This document shows, piece after piece, positions 42,996-50,984 of a DNA stretch of 64,000 nucleotides. How positions within the stretch are numbered: the stretch's first letter is position 1; the number at the start of each line of letters is the position of its first letter. The position numbers and the translations under genes were made by a program. Below the pieces are notes generated by a model that worked only from the letters and a program-made list of their open reading frames with translations, was not told the origin of the DNA and ran no database searches. This stretch comes from Nitrososphaerales archaeon (GTDB taxonomy: Archaea; Thermoproteota; Nitrososphaeria; Nitrososphaerales; Gagatemarchaeaceae), in the NCBI GenBank assembly GCA_032906765.1, contig JAJTZB010000003.1:160126-224125 (forward strand). Direction: 5' to 3'.

Positions 42996-44546
42996 CTTCG
43001 CCACAACCTCGACGGACTTCGCCTCGGGTTCCCACTTCTTCCCCGAGTTGGCAACCCACGAGAACTTCCTCTGCATCGACTTCGAGTACATCTTGGCCCA
43101 GTCTAGCCCGACGTGGTCGCACCACGCCTTGTAGACGCGGGGGTCTATGTAGTTCTTCAGGGAAGTGTTGAGGTTGTAGTTCTTGGTGCGGACGTAGAAG
43201 TCCAACTCCTTCTCCAGCTTCTTGATTCGTTTCTCGTCCCTCTTCTCCCTCCCCTTCGCATCTTCGAGTTTCTGCTTCTTGTTCTCGAACGACTGCTCCC
43301 ATGTCTTGGGAGGAGTCCTCTGATGGTTGCAGAAGATCGCTGCCTGCAGGTTCGCCTCCTTCGCGTAGTAGAGCTTGTCGACATCGTCCCACTCTCTGAC
43401 GTCCTTGGCGCGCAGGACCTCCTTTGTCTTTGCTGTGGCGTGGTACGTCCTGAAGACCTTGGCGGTCAGACCCGGGACAATCGAGGAGAGGAACTGGTTG
43501 ACCATTCCAGAGCTGACGTCGTGGAATATCTCGGTCTCCGCCTTCTTCCCGGCCATGAACTCCTGGAGGTTCTTCAGGACCTGGGGCGGCGGACTGTCCT
43601 TCTTGTTCCAAAGGACGCTGTCCTTCCCTAGAAAGTTGAATTCGACTGTGTCCCCTTGAATGTCCACGTGCTCCACTCTCAGCGTACTCGCCCCGACAGT
43701 GTCCGCCTCGTCCTCGTCCTTCTCGTCCCCCACCCTCATTCCCAACACGTGGATGAGGTAGCAGACTGTGGCGACCTGCCTTTCCCTGGCATCCTCCGAC
43801 GAGAGCCCGTCCTTGATCTTGGCCTCGATCTTCTTGAGGTTGGATTCGACCCTCGCGGCGTTGTCGTACTTCGCCTTGCTCCTAGACTGCTGAATGTGCG
43901 AGCTCTCGTGGAGCCATACGTACTTCTCCTTGTCAGTGAGCTTGTCGACCCACTTCGCCATCCACATCGACTCGTGGTCATGGACGACCTTCTTCCAGTC
44001 TCTAGGCACGTGTGTCTTCTCGTCCAGGTTCAGGATGACGTCCCGCTGGGTCACCCTCGGCTTCCACTTCCCTCTCATGGGATGCAGGCCTCTCCCCATG
44101 AACAGGCCGGGAGGCTCCACCATGTAGTTGGCTATCTCGACTCGCTGGTCATCGAGAGTGGCGTACCCGTACCTCTCCTTTAGGGCCTCCCTCCTTTTCT
44201 TGCGGTCTGCGGCCTGAGCCTTCTTCTCCTCCTTGCTCATCTTCTCCTTCGCTGCCTTCTCGCTGTCGACCTTTCGGAAGAGCTCAGTGAAGTCGACGTC
44301 CTCGTACTTCGCGCCCTTGCACCAGTCAGGGAGCTGGAGGACGAAGTCAGACATGAAGTTGGACCTGAAGACCGGGTCCTGTATGTACGGCGTGTCCTTC
44401 TTCTTCGCCAGGCTGTATGCCATCTCCTCTGCGAGCGGGGAGAGCTTGACCTCCCTCCCCTTCACTCTGACAGCGAGCCCGGCCGGCGCGTAGAGGTCTG
44501 GGAAGCAGACTCCGTTATGGGATAGCGTTGTCCAGTATGCCTTCAT
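42966..44546 (-). CDS. Eukaryote-type DNA topoisomerase IB
   Basis: 526 aa type IB topoisomerase relaxing both positive and negative supercoils. It has the core region (GDTVEFNFLGKDSVLW, TAKVFRTYHATAKT) with catalytic Arg/Lys/His positions, a charged coiled-coil linker (about 415-455, rich in K/E), and the catalytic Tyr in SLKNYIDPRVYKAWCDHVGL. Among archaea this enzyme marks Thaumarchaeota and close relatives. ATG 44546 lies about 34 nt from CTTAAATAAG at 44577-44586. Its divergent neighbour before transposon insertion would have been the PAC2 gene. Confidence 0.96.
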   Translation of the reverse strand: MKAYWTTLSHNGVCFPDLYAPAGLAVRVKGREVKLSPLAEEMAYSLAKKKDTPYIQDPVFRSNFMSDFVLQLPDWCKGAKYEDVDFTELFRKVDSEKAAKEKMSKEEKKAQAADRKKRREALKERYGYATLDDQRVEIANYMVEPPGLFMGRGLHPMRGKWKPRVTQRDVILNLDEKTHVPRDWKKVVHDHESMWMAKWVDKLTDKEKYVWLHESSHIQQSRSKAKYDNAARVESNLKKIEAKIKDGLSSEDARERQVATVCYLIHVLGMRVGDEKDEDEADTVGASTLRVEHVDIQGDTVEFNFLGKDSVLWNKKDSPPPQVLKNLQEFMAGKKAETEIFHDVSSGMVNQFLSSIVPGLTAKVFRTYHATAKTKEVLRAKDVREWDDVDKLYYAKEANLQAAIFCNHQRTPPKTWEQSFENKKQKLEDAKGREKRDEKRIKKLEKELDFYVRTKNYNLNTSLKNYIDPRVYKAWCDHVGLDWAKMYSKSMQRKFSWVANSGKKWEPEAKSVEVVAKSARPAEGAP

Positions 44547-44589
44547 GAACGGGTTGGAAAAGACTTTGCTCCCGCTTATTTAAGAAAAA

Positions 44590-44597
44590 TGCTCGGA
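44590..44597. repeat. Target-site duplication, left copy
   Basis: TGCTCGGA directly outside the left transposon end, identical to 47211-47218. Joining the flanks restores a compact divergent promoter region between topoisomerase IB and PAC2. Confidence 0.9.
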
Positions 44598-44604
44598 GGT
44601 TCTG

Positions 44605-45777
44605 TCAAGTCTGCGGGTTCTCCCTTGTTTTCGTCTCGCTGTCAAGCCTCGGGACTTTCGAGGCGTTCTGGATGATTGTCAGCCACTTGTTTGACCCCTC
44701 AACCTTGATACCGCATCGGTCGGCTGGCGTGTCTCCGTCCAGCGCCTCATGCGGTCGGATGTAGTTGTGGAACAACTGATACCCCTTGAGTATCGGACTG
44801 TCGGTCGTCTTTAGACCCCGCATCACCTTCTCTCTGTCCCTGACTTCGCCGTTCATGCGTTCCATCTTGTTGTTGTGCATCCTCCCCGTGATGGCAATCT
44901 CCCTGACGTGGATGGGGTTGGTCGAAGTGAAATGGGTGGTGTATTCTCTCTTGAACGCGTCGTTGTATGAGCGAAGGCCGTCGGTAATCAACAGCCTCGG
45001 CCTCGTCCCCGCGACTTCGGCGCTCCTGTGGAACAGAGTCCTCGCGTCGTGCTTCTCTTTCGAGTCCGCGACCTCCTGAGCAATCCAGAAGCGGGTTTGG
45101 TCGTCCATCATCGCAAACAGATACTTCATGTCTCCCTTGACCTTAATCCAGAGTTCGTCTGCCCTCCAAGTCGGGGAGAGGTTCGGCTGAATCTGGTCGA
45201 GGTATTTCTCCATCAGCCCGACATATTTCCTAATCCAGTTGTGGATGGTCTGATGCGAGACTTGGACTCCTTGGAGCGCGAGGAACTTCTGGGTGTTCCT
45301 TAGAGACTCGCCAGTAAAGTAGAGTTGGAGGGCGCTCGTTATCATCTGAGGGCTGGCCTTCATGCCCTCGAAGCCGAGGTTCTTAGTAAACCGCTTACCG
45401 CAGTCGTGGCATAGGAACCTCTGTATGTCTCCGTTCTTGTTGTGCCTCACGCCTCTCTTGATGATGCTCTTGGAGTAGCAGTAGAGGCACGACTGGATGT
45501 CCAACGGCTCTATCTTGACCTGTTGCTCGACAGTTTGTCTTAGAACGTGGCTGAACTCGACCGCGAAGATGTGCTTACACTTGATGGCTCGGTTCGTGAA
45601 GTCTGGGCACGAGCAGTTGAACCCCGCCTCGGTCGCGACGACCTGATACCAATCGTCCGACCTCTGCGAGTGGACTGCATATTCCCCCTCGCTGATGCGT
45701 CGGACTCGGCCGACCGTCTGGGCAATCTGGTTGCCCTTCACGGCGCGAACCTCCAAGAGTTTGGCTCTCGTGTCCAT
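44605..45777 (-). CDS. IS6-family DDE transposase with SWIM zinc domain
   Basis: 390 aa from ATG 45777; the frame is open to GTG 45804. N-terminal SWIM finger (CSCPDFTNRAIKCKHIFAVEF), then a second zinc knuckle (CLYCYS..FLCHDCGKRF), an HTH (GESLRNTQKFLALQGVQVSHQTIHNWIRKYV), and the RNase H-fold core with Asp in WRADELWIKV, Asp in LITDGLRSY and Glu in NNKMERMNGEVRDREK. Domain order is that of archaeal IS6-like transposases. All catalytic residues are present, so it should be active. Confidence 0.93.
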   Translation of the reverse strand: MDTRAKLLEVRAVKGNQIAQTVGRVRRISEGEYAVHSQRSDDWYQVVATEAGFNCSCPDFTNRAIKCKHIFAVEFSHVLRQTVEQQVKIEPLDIQSCLYCYSKSIIKRGVRHNKNGDIQRFLCHDCGKRFTKNLGFEGMKASPQMITSALQLYFTGESLRNTQKFLALQGVQVSHQTIHNWIRKYVGLMEKYLDQIQPNLSPTWRADELWIKVKGDMKYLFAMMDDQTRFWIAQEVADSKEKHDARTLFHRSAEVAGTRPRLLITDGLRSYNDAFKREYTTHFTSTNPIHVREIAITGRMHNNKMERMNGEVRDREKVMRGLKTTDSPILKGYQLFHNYIRPHEALDGDTPADRCGIKVEGSNKWLTIIQNASKVPRLDSETKTRENPQT

Positions 45778-45788
45778 GTGCTTATCGC

Positions 45789-45837
45789 TATCAATAGGTA
45801 TCACGCGAACCCTTATAAAAGTATCTATTGATACCTA
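45789..45837. promoter_or_regulatory. Divergent promoter with flanking inverted operator repeats
   Basis: Between the transposase and RHH genes, the near-palindromic TATA CTTATAAAAG (45812-45821) serves both directions. It is flanked by TATCAATAGGTATCA (45789-45803) and the inverted copy TATCTATTGATACCTA (45822-45837), which share TATCAATAG and GGTATCA. The repeats cover the expected transcript starts on each side. TATC/GATA words also recur nearby. The likely ligand is the RHH protein encoded alongside. Confidence 0.7.
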
Positions 45838-45849
45838 TGGCTGATAAGC

Positions 45850-45987
45850 ATGGCCTTGAAGAGATACATGCTCTCGATAACGGAAGAGATGGAGAGGAAA
45901 CTGGAACAGGAACGAAAGAAGAGGCTCTTGGACACGATACCCGAGACGGTTCGCACAATTTTGAGCGAGTATCTATCGAAGTCATGA
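45850..45987 (+). CDS. Ribbon-helix-helix regulator of the transposon
   Basis: 45 residues beginning MALKRYMLSITEEMERKLEQ and ending ILSEYLSKS. A short beta strand followed by two helices is the CopG/Arc fold that binds DNA as a dimer. ATG 45850 is about 34 nt from the shared TATA element. It is divergent from the transposase, with inverted repeats in between, so it probably represses both promoters. Its last codons overlap the convergent membrane-protein gene by 6 nt. Confidence 0.75.
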   Translation: MALKRYMLSITEEMERKLEQERKKRLLDTIPETVRTILSEYLSKS

Positions 45988-46698
45988 AGATATCTGACTC
46001 ACTCGGAGAATCAAGAGGAGGATGCGGAATAGGAAGGGAGCAGTGAATAGTAGAGTCATCCAAATGAAGCCCCGCGGCTGTATCCTGATTGCTCTAGCCA
46101 AGCAATAGACGGAGAATGCAACTGCAATTGGGAGAGACACGACATACGCTTGATAGAGCAACGGCAGAACCGAGAAGTGGGGGCTCAGGTAGAAGAACTC
46201 GAAGGCGTAAAACGAACCGAACACCATAAGCGAAACGGCGTATCCGATTTGGATGGCCGCGCCGAATACCATGAACTTCTTGACTCCCCAGTAGTTCGTG
46301 TAAGACTCCACTACTAGGTAAGCGAAGAACATGCCGAGGAAGAGGGCGACCGCGCCCGCGCCAAAATAGAGAGTGAGGGGGACGCTTGTCGCCGAAGGGG
46401 CTGGCTCTTGGAAAAGGTCTATTATTACCGTGGCGACGAAGATTAAGCCCGACGTGAAGAATAGCCTCTGGCTCAAGACGAGGTAGAGCTTCTCCCTCTC
46501 GGCCTTCATGTGCTCGGCGAAGGCCCAAGGCATCGTTATCCACATCAGTAGAGAGAAAGCGGCCAACCCAAGGCTAGGCTCGAAGAAGACGCTAGCCAAC
46601 GCAATCACATAGCCTAGACATGCTATAAAGACGAGTTCTCCCTTGTAGAGTCTCCACTCGAAGTCTCGGAATGAACGATAAACCGAGTGCCATTCCAT
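45982..46698 (-). CDS. Transposon passenger: multi-pass membrane protein
   Basis: 238 aa with about seven hydrophobic helices (for example VFIACLGYVIALASVFF, LYFGAGAVALFLGMFFAYLVV, WMTLLFTAPFLFRILLLIL) and short charged loops; Trp/Tyr-rich N-terminus MEWHSVYRSFRDFEWRLYKGEL. I recognise no family. ATG 46698 follows the small basic gene on the same strand. As transposon cargo it may serve element maintenance or host immunity, but nothing in the sequence decides this. Confidence 0.72.
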   Translation of the reverse strand: MEWHSVYRSFRDFEWRLYKGELVFIACLGYVIALASVFFEPSLGLAAFSLLMWITMPWAFAEHMKAEREKLYLVLSQRLFFTSGLIFVATVIIDLFQEPAPSATSVPLTLYFGAGAVALFLGMFFAYLVVESYTNYWGVKKFMVFGAAIQIGYAVSLMVFGSFYAFEFFYLSPHFSVLPLLYQAYVVSLPIAVAFSVYCLARAIRIQPRGFIWMTLLFTAPFLFRILLLILRVSQISS

Positions 46699-46720
46699 CT
46701 ACCAGCGCCCCCTTCTGAGG

Positions 46721-46813
46721 CTACCAGTCAAAGGGAATCCTCCAGAAGCGCAACGATTCGTCTTCCTCTCGTTGCTTTCTCCGCTTCCGCGCCTTTACGG
46801 TCTTGAGTGTCAT
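46721..46813 (-). CDS. Transposon passenger: 30-residue basic peptide
   Basis: ATG 46813 is preceded by AGGAGGAG at ideal spacing, the strongest ribosome-binding sequence in this region. It encodes MTLKTVKARKRRKQREEDES.., ending RIPFDW. The stop is 22 nt before the membrane-protein ATG, so the two form an operon. A basic arm of this size could bind nucleic acid or act as a leader peptide; function unknown. Confidence 0.45.
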   Translation of the reverse strand: MTLKTVKARKRRKQREEDESLRFWRIPFDW

Positions 46814-46889
46814 GCGTTCTCCTCCTGTGAATGGGCGAACCCATCAACCGAAAGTTTAGGAAACCGTCCCTCCGAGGCCAGCGCGAGAC

Positions 46890-47129
46890 TTGCTCTATTC
46901 GTGCGGCCATGTGTCGGAGTCGCCTTCCAAGATATGCCCGCTCTGCGGTCAAGGGAAACCGCAGGACGGAAGGGACGCATACGAGCGAGGAAAGAACCAC
47001 GCGGATTCGGTCTACCAGACGAGCGGAATCGCGCCTCTGAAGGGCTGGCTGAAATACAAACCGTCGAACGATTACGAGCGGGGAAGGCTTGATCGCGCGA
47101 AGGAAATCCTGAAGGCGATGGGTCGGTAG
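46890..47129 (+). CDS. Transposon passenger: small zinc-ribbon protein
   Basis: 79 aa from TTG 46890: YSCGHVSESPSKICPLCGQG forms a C-x-H...C-x2-C zinc ribbon at the N-terminus, followed by a helical region (GWLKYKPSNDYERGRLDRAKEIL). Divergent from the basic-peptide/membrane-protein pair and the last gene before the right transposon end. No family recognised. The start is not well defined by a promoter. Confidence 0.55.
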   Translation: MLYSCGHVSESPSKICPLCGQGKPQDGRDAYERGKNHADSVYQTSGIAPLKGWLKYKPSNDYERGRLDRAKEILKAMGR

Positions 47130-47210
47130 GGACAAACCGAACCCGCTCCCGAGTCCCGACCCTTGACACCGCCCTGATTGCCTGCGGAGACCCGAGTTTT
47201 TGACAGCACC

Positions 47211-47218
47211 TGCTCGGA
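47211..47218. repeat. Target-site duplication, right copy
   Basis: TGCTCGGA directly outside the right transposon end, identical to the left copy. No mismatches have accumulated, so the insertion is recent. Confidence 0.9.
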
Positions 47219-47220
47219 TG

Positions 47221-47231
47221 GTTAAATAAGC
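47221..47231 (+). promoter_or_regulatory. TATA element of the PAC2 gene
   Basis: GTTAAATAAGC lies about 35 nt upstream of TTG 47261 and only three bases beyond the right target-site duplication, so the transposon landed just upstream of it without breaking it. Confidence 0.55.
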
Positions 47232-47260
47232 GACGAAACTCCGAGGACGGCTGAACCCAG

Positions 47261-47986
47261 TTGTGGCTGAATTTCGAGGCGCAGAGGAACCGGAGGTACA
47301 AGAGACCGGTGCTGCTCGTGGCAGTCTCGACCTCGATTCCCCAGTACAGGCAGCTGTACTCGCAAGGGAGGGAGCTGGCGAAGCACATGCTGAAGACGAT
47401 GAAGTTCGAAGAGGTCGCCGTGATGCACTCGTCCTCCTTCCCGCCGGAGGTCCTCGTGAGGGACGACGGAATCTCGACGCTGCTCGCGTGCAGAATCTAC
47501 CTGAGCAGGGGCAGGAGAGACGTTCTGCTGTTCGCAGGCGACTCGAGCCCGATGGAAGACCAGTACGAGGTCACCCGCTTGATCCTTTCGTTCGCCAAGG
47601 CCGCCGGGGTGAGGGAGCTCTACTCTGTTGGTGCCAGGTGGACAGAGAACCCTGTCCCTCAATTCCAGGACCCCGTAGTCAACGGGTTCGCCACGGACTC
47701 GGCTGGGGTCAAGGCGCTGAAGGAAGGGGGCGTGAAGATGATCGCAGGTGAGCCTGCCCCGTTCTTCGCTTCGATGGTCGTCGGAATGGCGAAGGAGTAC
47801 GGTATCAGGGGCTACAAGGTCTCCGTGGACCATGGAGAACCAGCCCCCCACCCACGCTCCGTAGTCAAGATGCTCGAGGTCCTGTCCTCCATGATTGGCT
47901 TCGAGGCAAGACTCGACGAGCTCAGGTCACAGATCGTGGAGCCTCCCCAGGCCAACCCGCCGAGCGCCGAGACAATATACCACTGA
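47261..47986 (+). CDS. PAC2-family protein
   Basis: 241 aa with the PAC2 core (DVLLFAGDSSPMEDQYEVTRLILSFAKAAGVRELYSVGARWTEN.. and FFASMVVGMAKEYGI). Related archaeal proteins are proteasome-assembly-chaperone homologues; direct evidence of that role is lacking here. TTG start. Before the transposon inserted it was the divergent neighbour of topoisomerase IB. Confidence 0.85.
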   Translation: MWLNFEAQRNRRYKRPVLLVAVSTSIPQYRQLYSQGRELAKHMLKTMKFEEVAVMHSSSFPPEVLVRDDGISTLLACRIYLSRGRRDVLLFAGDSSPMEDQYEVTRLILSFAKAAGVRELYSVGARWTENPVPQFQDPVVNGFATDSAGVKALKEGGVKMIAGEPAPFFASMVVGMAKEYGIRGYKVSVDHGEPAPHPRSVVKMLEVLSSMIGFEARLDELRSQIVEPPQANPPSAETIYH

Positions 47987-48046
47987 GCGAAGACGGCCGA
48001 GAACCCGGCCTCGCGTAAAGTCCACTCCTTGGTTGGCCAGTCATAG

Positions 48047-48460
48047 CTACTTCGCAATCCGGCGAGCCACAATCGCGAGCACCAGCCCAGCCCAGTACGG
48101 CGCGTAGCTCAACCCGACCGCTGGGCCGGCCTGCAGAGCCGCGAAGGCGAATGACACGAGGAGACCGAGGAACCCCGTCCCGCCGCCTATGTAGACTAGG
48201 AACCTGCCCGTGGACACGTGCCCCACGAGGAGCGCGACTCCGCCGAGAGCGACAGTGACACCCCCGAGTGCGATGAGTATCGCGAGGGCTGTCACTACCA
48301 GGGTGGCGGTGAGCCCGACGACGCCTCCGATGTATCTCGGTATCTCTCCCTCGACAATCCCCAGTGCAGTGAGGAGAAAGCCGCGCGTCCCGAAACCGCT
48401 CGCCACCATCAGAGCCCCGCCGCAGATGGCCAGTGTGCTGGCGGCCCAGCGCCTGATCAA
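48047..48460 (-). CDS. Small four-helix membrane protein, unknown
   Basis: 137 aa with four Gly/Ala/Val-rich helices (STLAICGGALMVASGFG, LTATLVVTALAILIALGGVTVALGG, FLVYIGGGTGFLGLLVSFAFAAL, YWAGLVLAIVARRIAK). No charged residues inside the helices and no recognised motif. Convergent with PAC2 and divergent from the peptidase gene. Confidence 0.65.
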   Translation of the reverse strand: MIRRWAASTLAICGGALMVASGFGTRGFLLTALGIVEGEIPRYIGGVVGLTATLVVTALAILIALGGVTVALGGVALLVGHVSTGRFLVYIGGGTGFLGLLVSFAFAALQAGPAVGLSYAPYWAGLVLAIVARRIAK

Positions 48461-48578
48461 GTACTCATCCCCGCGCCACGGGAAACCATGAGGACAGATA
48501 GAATAGTTTTCGTGCGGAGAGCCAACAGGGACACGCGACCGAGAGGTTTATCCGTAGCCGCCAGGTTCGCGCCGCTCC

Positions 48579-49331
48579 ATGCCAACGGCGAGAACCGACA
48601 GGTCGCTCCAGGACACGTTGAGCTGGGCGATCGACAGGATGAGGTCCAAGGGGTTCGAAGTCAGGTCGAAGGTCTCGCTGTCGGTCGACTCGAAGCTTGC
48701 GATAATGGGCTACGCTCAGAAGGAGGGGGAAGCGCACAAGATAGTAATCTCGGAATGGGCGCTCGACTCTGAGATGCTCGGTGGGCTAGTCCTTCACGAG
48801 CTGGCGCACATCTACTTCACTGAGAAGGGTGCGCACTCCCACAACACAGAGATACTGGAGGAGCTCCTCGAGAAGATGAAGACCAGCGAGGGCCTTCGGG
48901 CGAAGGAGATCGAGTACCTGATTGACGCCTTCAACCACCTCCAGAACATACTGGTCGACGACATCGTGTTCGCCTCCATGGAGGAGAGGGAGCTGGAGAA
49001 CGCCAGGCGCTTCTTCACTGAGTGGGTCTCCGACAGGCCTTCCGGCGACCCGGTTCTCGACGCTGCCCTCCTCTGCAGGAATACATTCGCCATCGCGTCG
49101 CTGAAGCGCAGGAAGTTGTTCGAGGCAGACGGCGAGATGTTCTACAGGAACAAAGGATTCCTCTCCTCTCTGGGAGAGTTCGCAGAACAGGAGTTCGATT
49201 GGCTGGAGGGGTTCTTGGAGAACGCGAGGGCCGACTGGACGGAGAAGGAGTTCAGGGAGTCCCTCGGCGCCTACTTTGACAGGATGCTCTCCCTCATGCG
49301 CCCAGTGTCAAAGCTAGACGACTTGAGATAG
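48579..49331 (+). CDS. Putative zinc metallopeptidase
   Basis: 250 aa. The gluzincin-type motif LVLHELAHIYFTEKG supplies HExxH, with a plausible third ligand in the helical region NHLQNILVDDIVFASMEERE. No signal peptide, so cytoplasmic. The N-terminus resembles a putative VWA-associated metallopeptidase domain. ATG 48579 is about 29 nt from GGTTTATCC (48547-48555), a leaderless arrangement. Substrate unknown. Confidence 0.78.
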   Translation: MPTARTDRSLQDTLSWAIDRMRSKGFEVRSKVSLSVDSKLAIMGYAQKEGEAHKIVISEWALDSEMLGGLVLHELAHIYFTEKGAHSHNTEILEELLEKMKTSEGLRAKEIEYLIDAFNHLQNILVDDIVFASMEERELENARRFFTEWVSDRPSGDPVLDAALLCRNTFAIASLKRRKLFEADGEMFYRNKGFLSSLGEFAEQEFDWLEGFLENARADWTEKEFRESLGAYFDRMLSLMRPVSKLDDLR

Positions 49332-49332
49332 A

Positions 49333-49848
49333 GTGATGAACCGTCAAGGTGGCAGCGGAGTGAGCTGGGCGAAGCTCATAGTGGTGGTGGCGGTGATCGG
49401 CGCGGCCGCATTCGGGCTCTTCCTCGGCTACCTCGCCTACACCAACGACAGCTTCCCGACGCAGGAGAAACCATTCGCCGAATACGCTTCCGTCGTCGCC
49501 ACGAACTTCAACGGAACCGAGTTCTACCTCAAGGTCCAGTGGACTTCGACGGGAAACTTCACGCCCTTCTACGCACAGCTGACGTCGCCAACGACGGACG
49601 CGGCGAACACGCCCGTCTGCAGTCTGGGCATAACTTCGGTAGTCAAGGGACAGATAATTGACCTGCCGTTCAAGATCAGCGCGCCCAGAACGTCGGTCAG
49701 CAGCGTCGACCTTGCGATTGCGGTGCGGTCGAACGTGAACATGACGGAGTTCACAATAGTCTACCATGTGGACCAGGTGACAGCCCAGCCCGGCAATATC
49801 TATCCGTCAGCTTTCGCGTGCGAGCAGCCTCAGGGCTCGAGCATGTGA
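49333..49848 (+). CDS. Membrane-anchored extracytoplasmic protein, unknown
   Basis: About 170 aa from GTG 49333 or ATG 49336. One N-terminal helix (LIVVVAVIGAAAFGLFLGYLAY) anchors an external beta-rich domain of about 130 residues with Asn-x-Thr/Ser sites and two cysteines (VCSLG, FACEQ) that could pair. Starts two bases after the peptidase stop and is probably cotranscribed with it. No family recognised. Confidence 0.68.
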   Translation: MMNRQGGSGVSWAKLIVVVAVIGAAAFGLFLGYLAYTNDSFPTQEKPFAEYASVVATNFNGTEFYLKVQWTSTGNFTPFYAQLTSPTTDAANTPVCSLGITSVVKGQIIDLPFKISAPRTSVSSVDLAIAVRSNVNMTEFTIVYHVDQVTAQPGNIYPSAFACEQPQGSSM

Positions 49849-49852
49849 GCCG

Positions 49853-50917
49853 CTAGGAAAGTTTCTTCCTTACGGCGTGATACTCCTCCAGAAGGGCCGC
49901 CTTCTCGTTCTCTCCGGCGAATGCCCCCATGATGGAGTTGGTTACGAGGATGTCCAAAGCGTCGAGGCCGAAGCGGTAGGCCCTGCACACACTGATCAAG
50001 ACGTCAGATACGCACCCCCTGGGCCACAGGGCTGGGTCGTCCGAGTTGACTGTGACACAGACGCCCTCCTTCAGCAGCCTGTCGATGGCCAAGTCCGAGG
50101 GGCCACGAATCTTCCCGAGGACCATGTTCGAGACGGGGTTCATCTCTATCGTAACCGACCTTTCCATCGCCAGACTGACTAAGGATTCGTCCTTGGCCAG
50201 GTCTATCGCGTGGCCCACGCGCTGGGCCCCGATGTCGGAGATGGCCGTCCTGATGTTCTTCAGGTTCTGCTCCACTGAGCCTGCGCCCTCTCCGGCGTGC
50301 ACCGTGACCTTCAGCCCACCGTCTGCCGCCAGCTTGAAGGCTCCGCGGAACTTCTCAGGCGGGTTCCCTGCCTCGGGGCCACCGAGGTCTAGGGCCACTA
50401 CTGAGCGGCTCCCCGCAGCCACCTTTGCGACCTTCTGGCCGAACTCAGGCTTGGACTCCCTTCCAATCGCGACTATCAGCTTCACCTTCACCCCGTATCT
50501 CTCGCATCCCTCCGCCAGCCCCTCGGCCATGCTCTCGATCACCTCTTCCAGCGGGAGGCTTTCCTTCGTGTGGTACTGGGGGGCGAACCTGCCTTCGGCA
50601 TAGGCAATGTTGTCGCGCTTCAGCCCCGCGACGTAGGACCTCCCGACGTCCCTCAGTATCTCCGGTGTTTGCATCAGGTTTGTGATCGGATAGAACCGCT
50701 CCACTATGTTCTCGAGCATCGAGTCGTATCCGGGGCCTTTCACATGCCTCGCGAACGCCGAGACGCTGTCAATCTCAGTCCCGCTCTGTGTGGTAATCGT
50801 CCGCCTGTGCCGCCTGGCTATGCGGAATAGCTCGCCAAGGGGAATCGAACCGTCGATGTGGCTGTGCAGGTCGCACTTAGGGAGGCTGCGGATTACCGAG
50901 GCGGAGGGAGCGGCCAT
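49853..50917 (-). CDS. add: Adenosine deaminase family protein
   Basis: 354 aa TIM-barrel amidohydrolase: zinc ligands in KCDLHSHIDGSI, catalytic HAGEGAG, HAIDLAKD and SDDPALW, as in adenosine/adenine deaminases. Purine salvage (adenosine to inosine) is the likely reaction; an adenine or S-adenosylhomocysteine-type substrate is possible. TTG-type start at 50917. Convergent with the anchored protein. Confidence 0.88.
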   Translation of the reverse strand: MAAPSASVIRSLPKCDLHSHIDGSIPLGELFRIARRHRRTITTQSGTEIDSVSAFARHVKGPGYDSMLENIVERFYPITNLMQTPEILRDVGRSYVAGLKRDNIAYAEGRFAPQYHTKESLPLEEVIESMAEGLAEGCERYGVKVKLIVAIGRESKPEFGQKVAKVAAGSRSVVALDLGGPEAGNPPEKFRGAFKLAADGGLKVTVHAGEGAGSVEQNLKNIRTAISDIGAQRVGHAIDLAKDESLVSLAMERSVTIEMNPVSNMVLGKIRGPSDLAIDRLLKEGVCVTVNSDDPALWPRGCVSDVLISVCRAYRFGLDALDILVTNSIMGAFAGENEKAALLEEYHAVRKKLS

Positions 50918-50984
50918 TGAGGAGGGTCGGCGCGCCTCGTCTTAAGCGAATCGCACGACCCTGTGCCACCTCTTCTCCAGGCAA

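Larger units (their letters stand above)
44598..47210. mobile_element. IS6-type transposon with passenger genes
   Basis: 2613-bp element. The ends are inverted: GGTTCTGTCAA..CGGGTTCTCC at 44598 and, on the opposite strand at 47210, GGTGCTGTCAA..CGGGTCTCC. It is flanked by an exact 8-bp direct repeat TGCTCGGA (44590-44597 and 47211-47218), the size made by IS6-family transposases. The transposase stop lies inside the left end. Besides the transposase it carries an RHH protein, a 238-aa membrane protein, a 30-aa basic peptide gene and a 79-aa zinc-ribbon gene, far more than a simple IS6 element of about 0.8-1.3 kb. Confidence 0.9.

Noticed and set aside
47161..47176. CTTGACACCGCC as an internal copy of the right transposon end
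   Set aside because: The reverse complement resembles the terminal repeat only weakly and no duplication adjoins it; the end at 47210 with the exact TGCTCGGA duplication is clearly the boundary.
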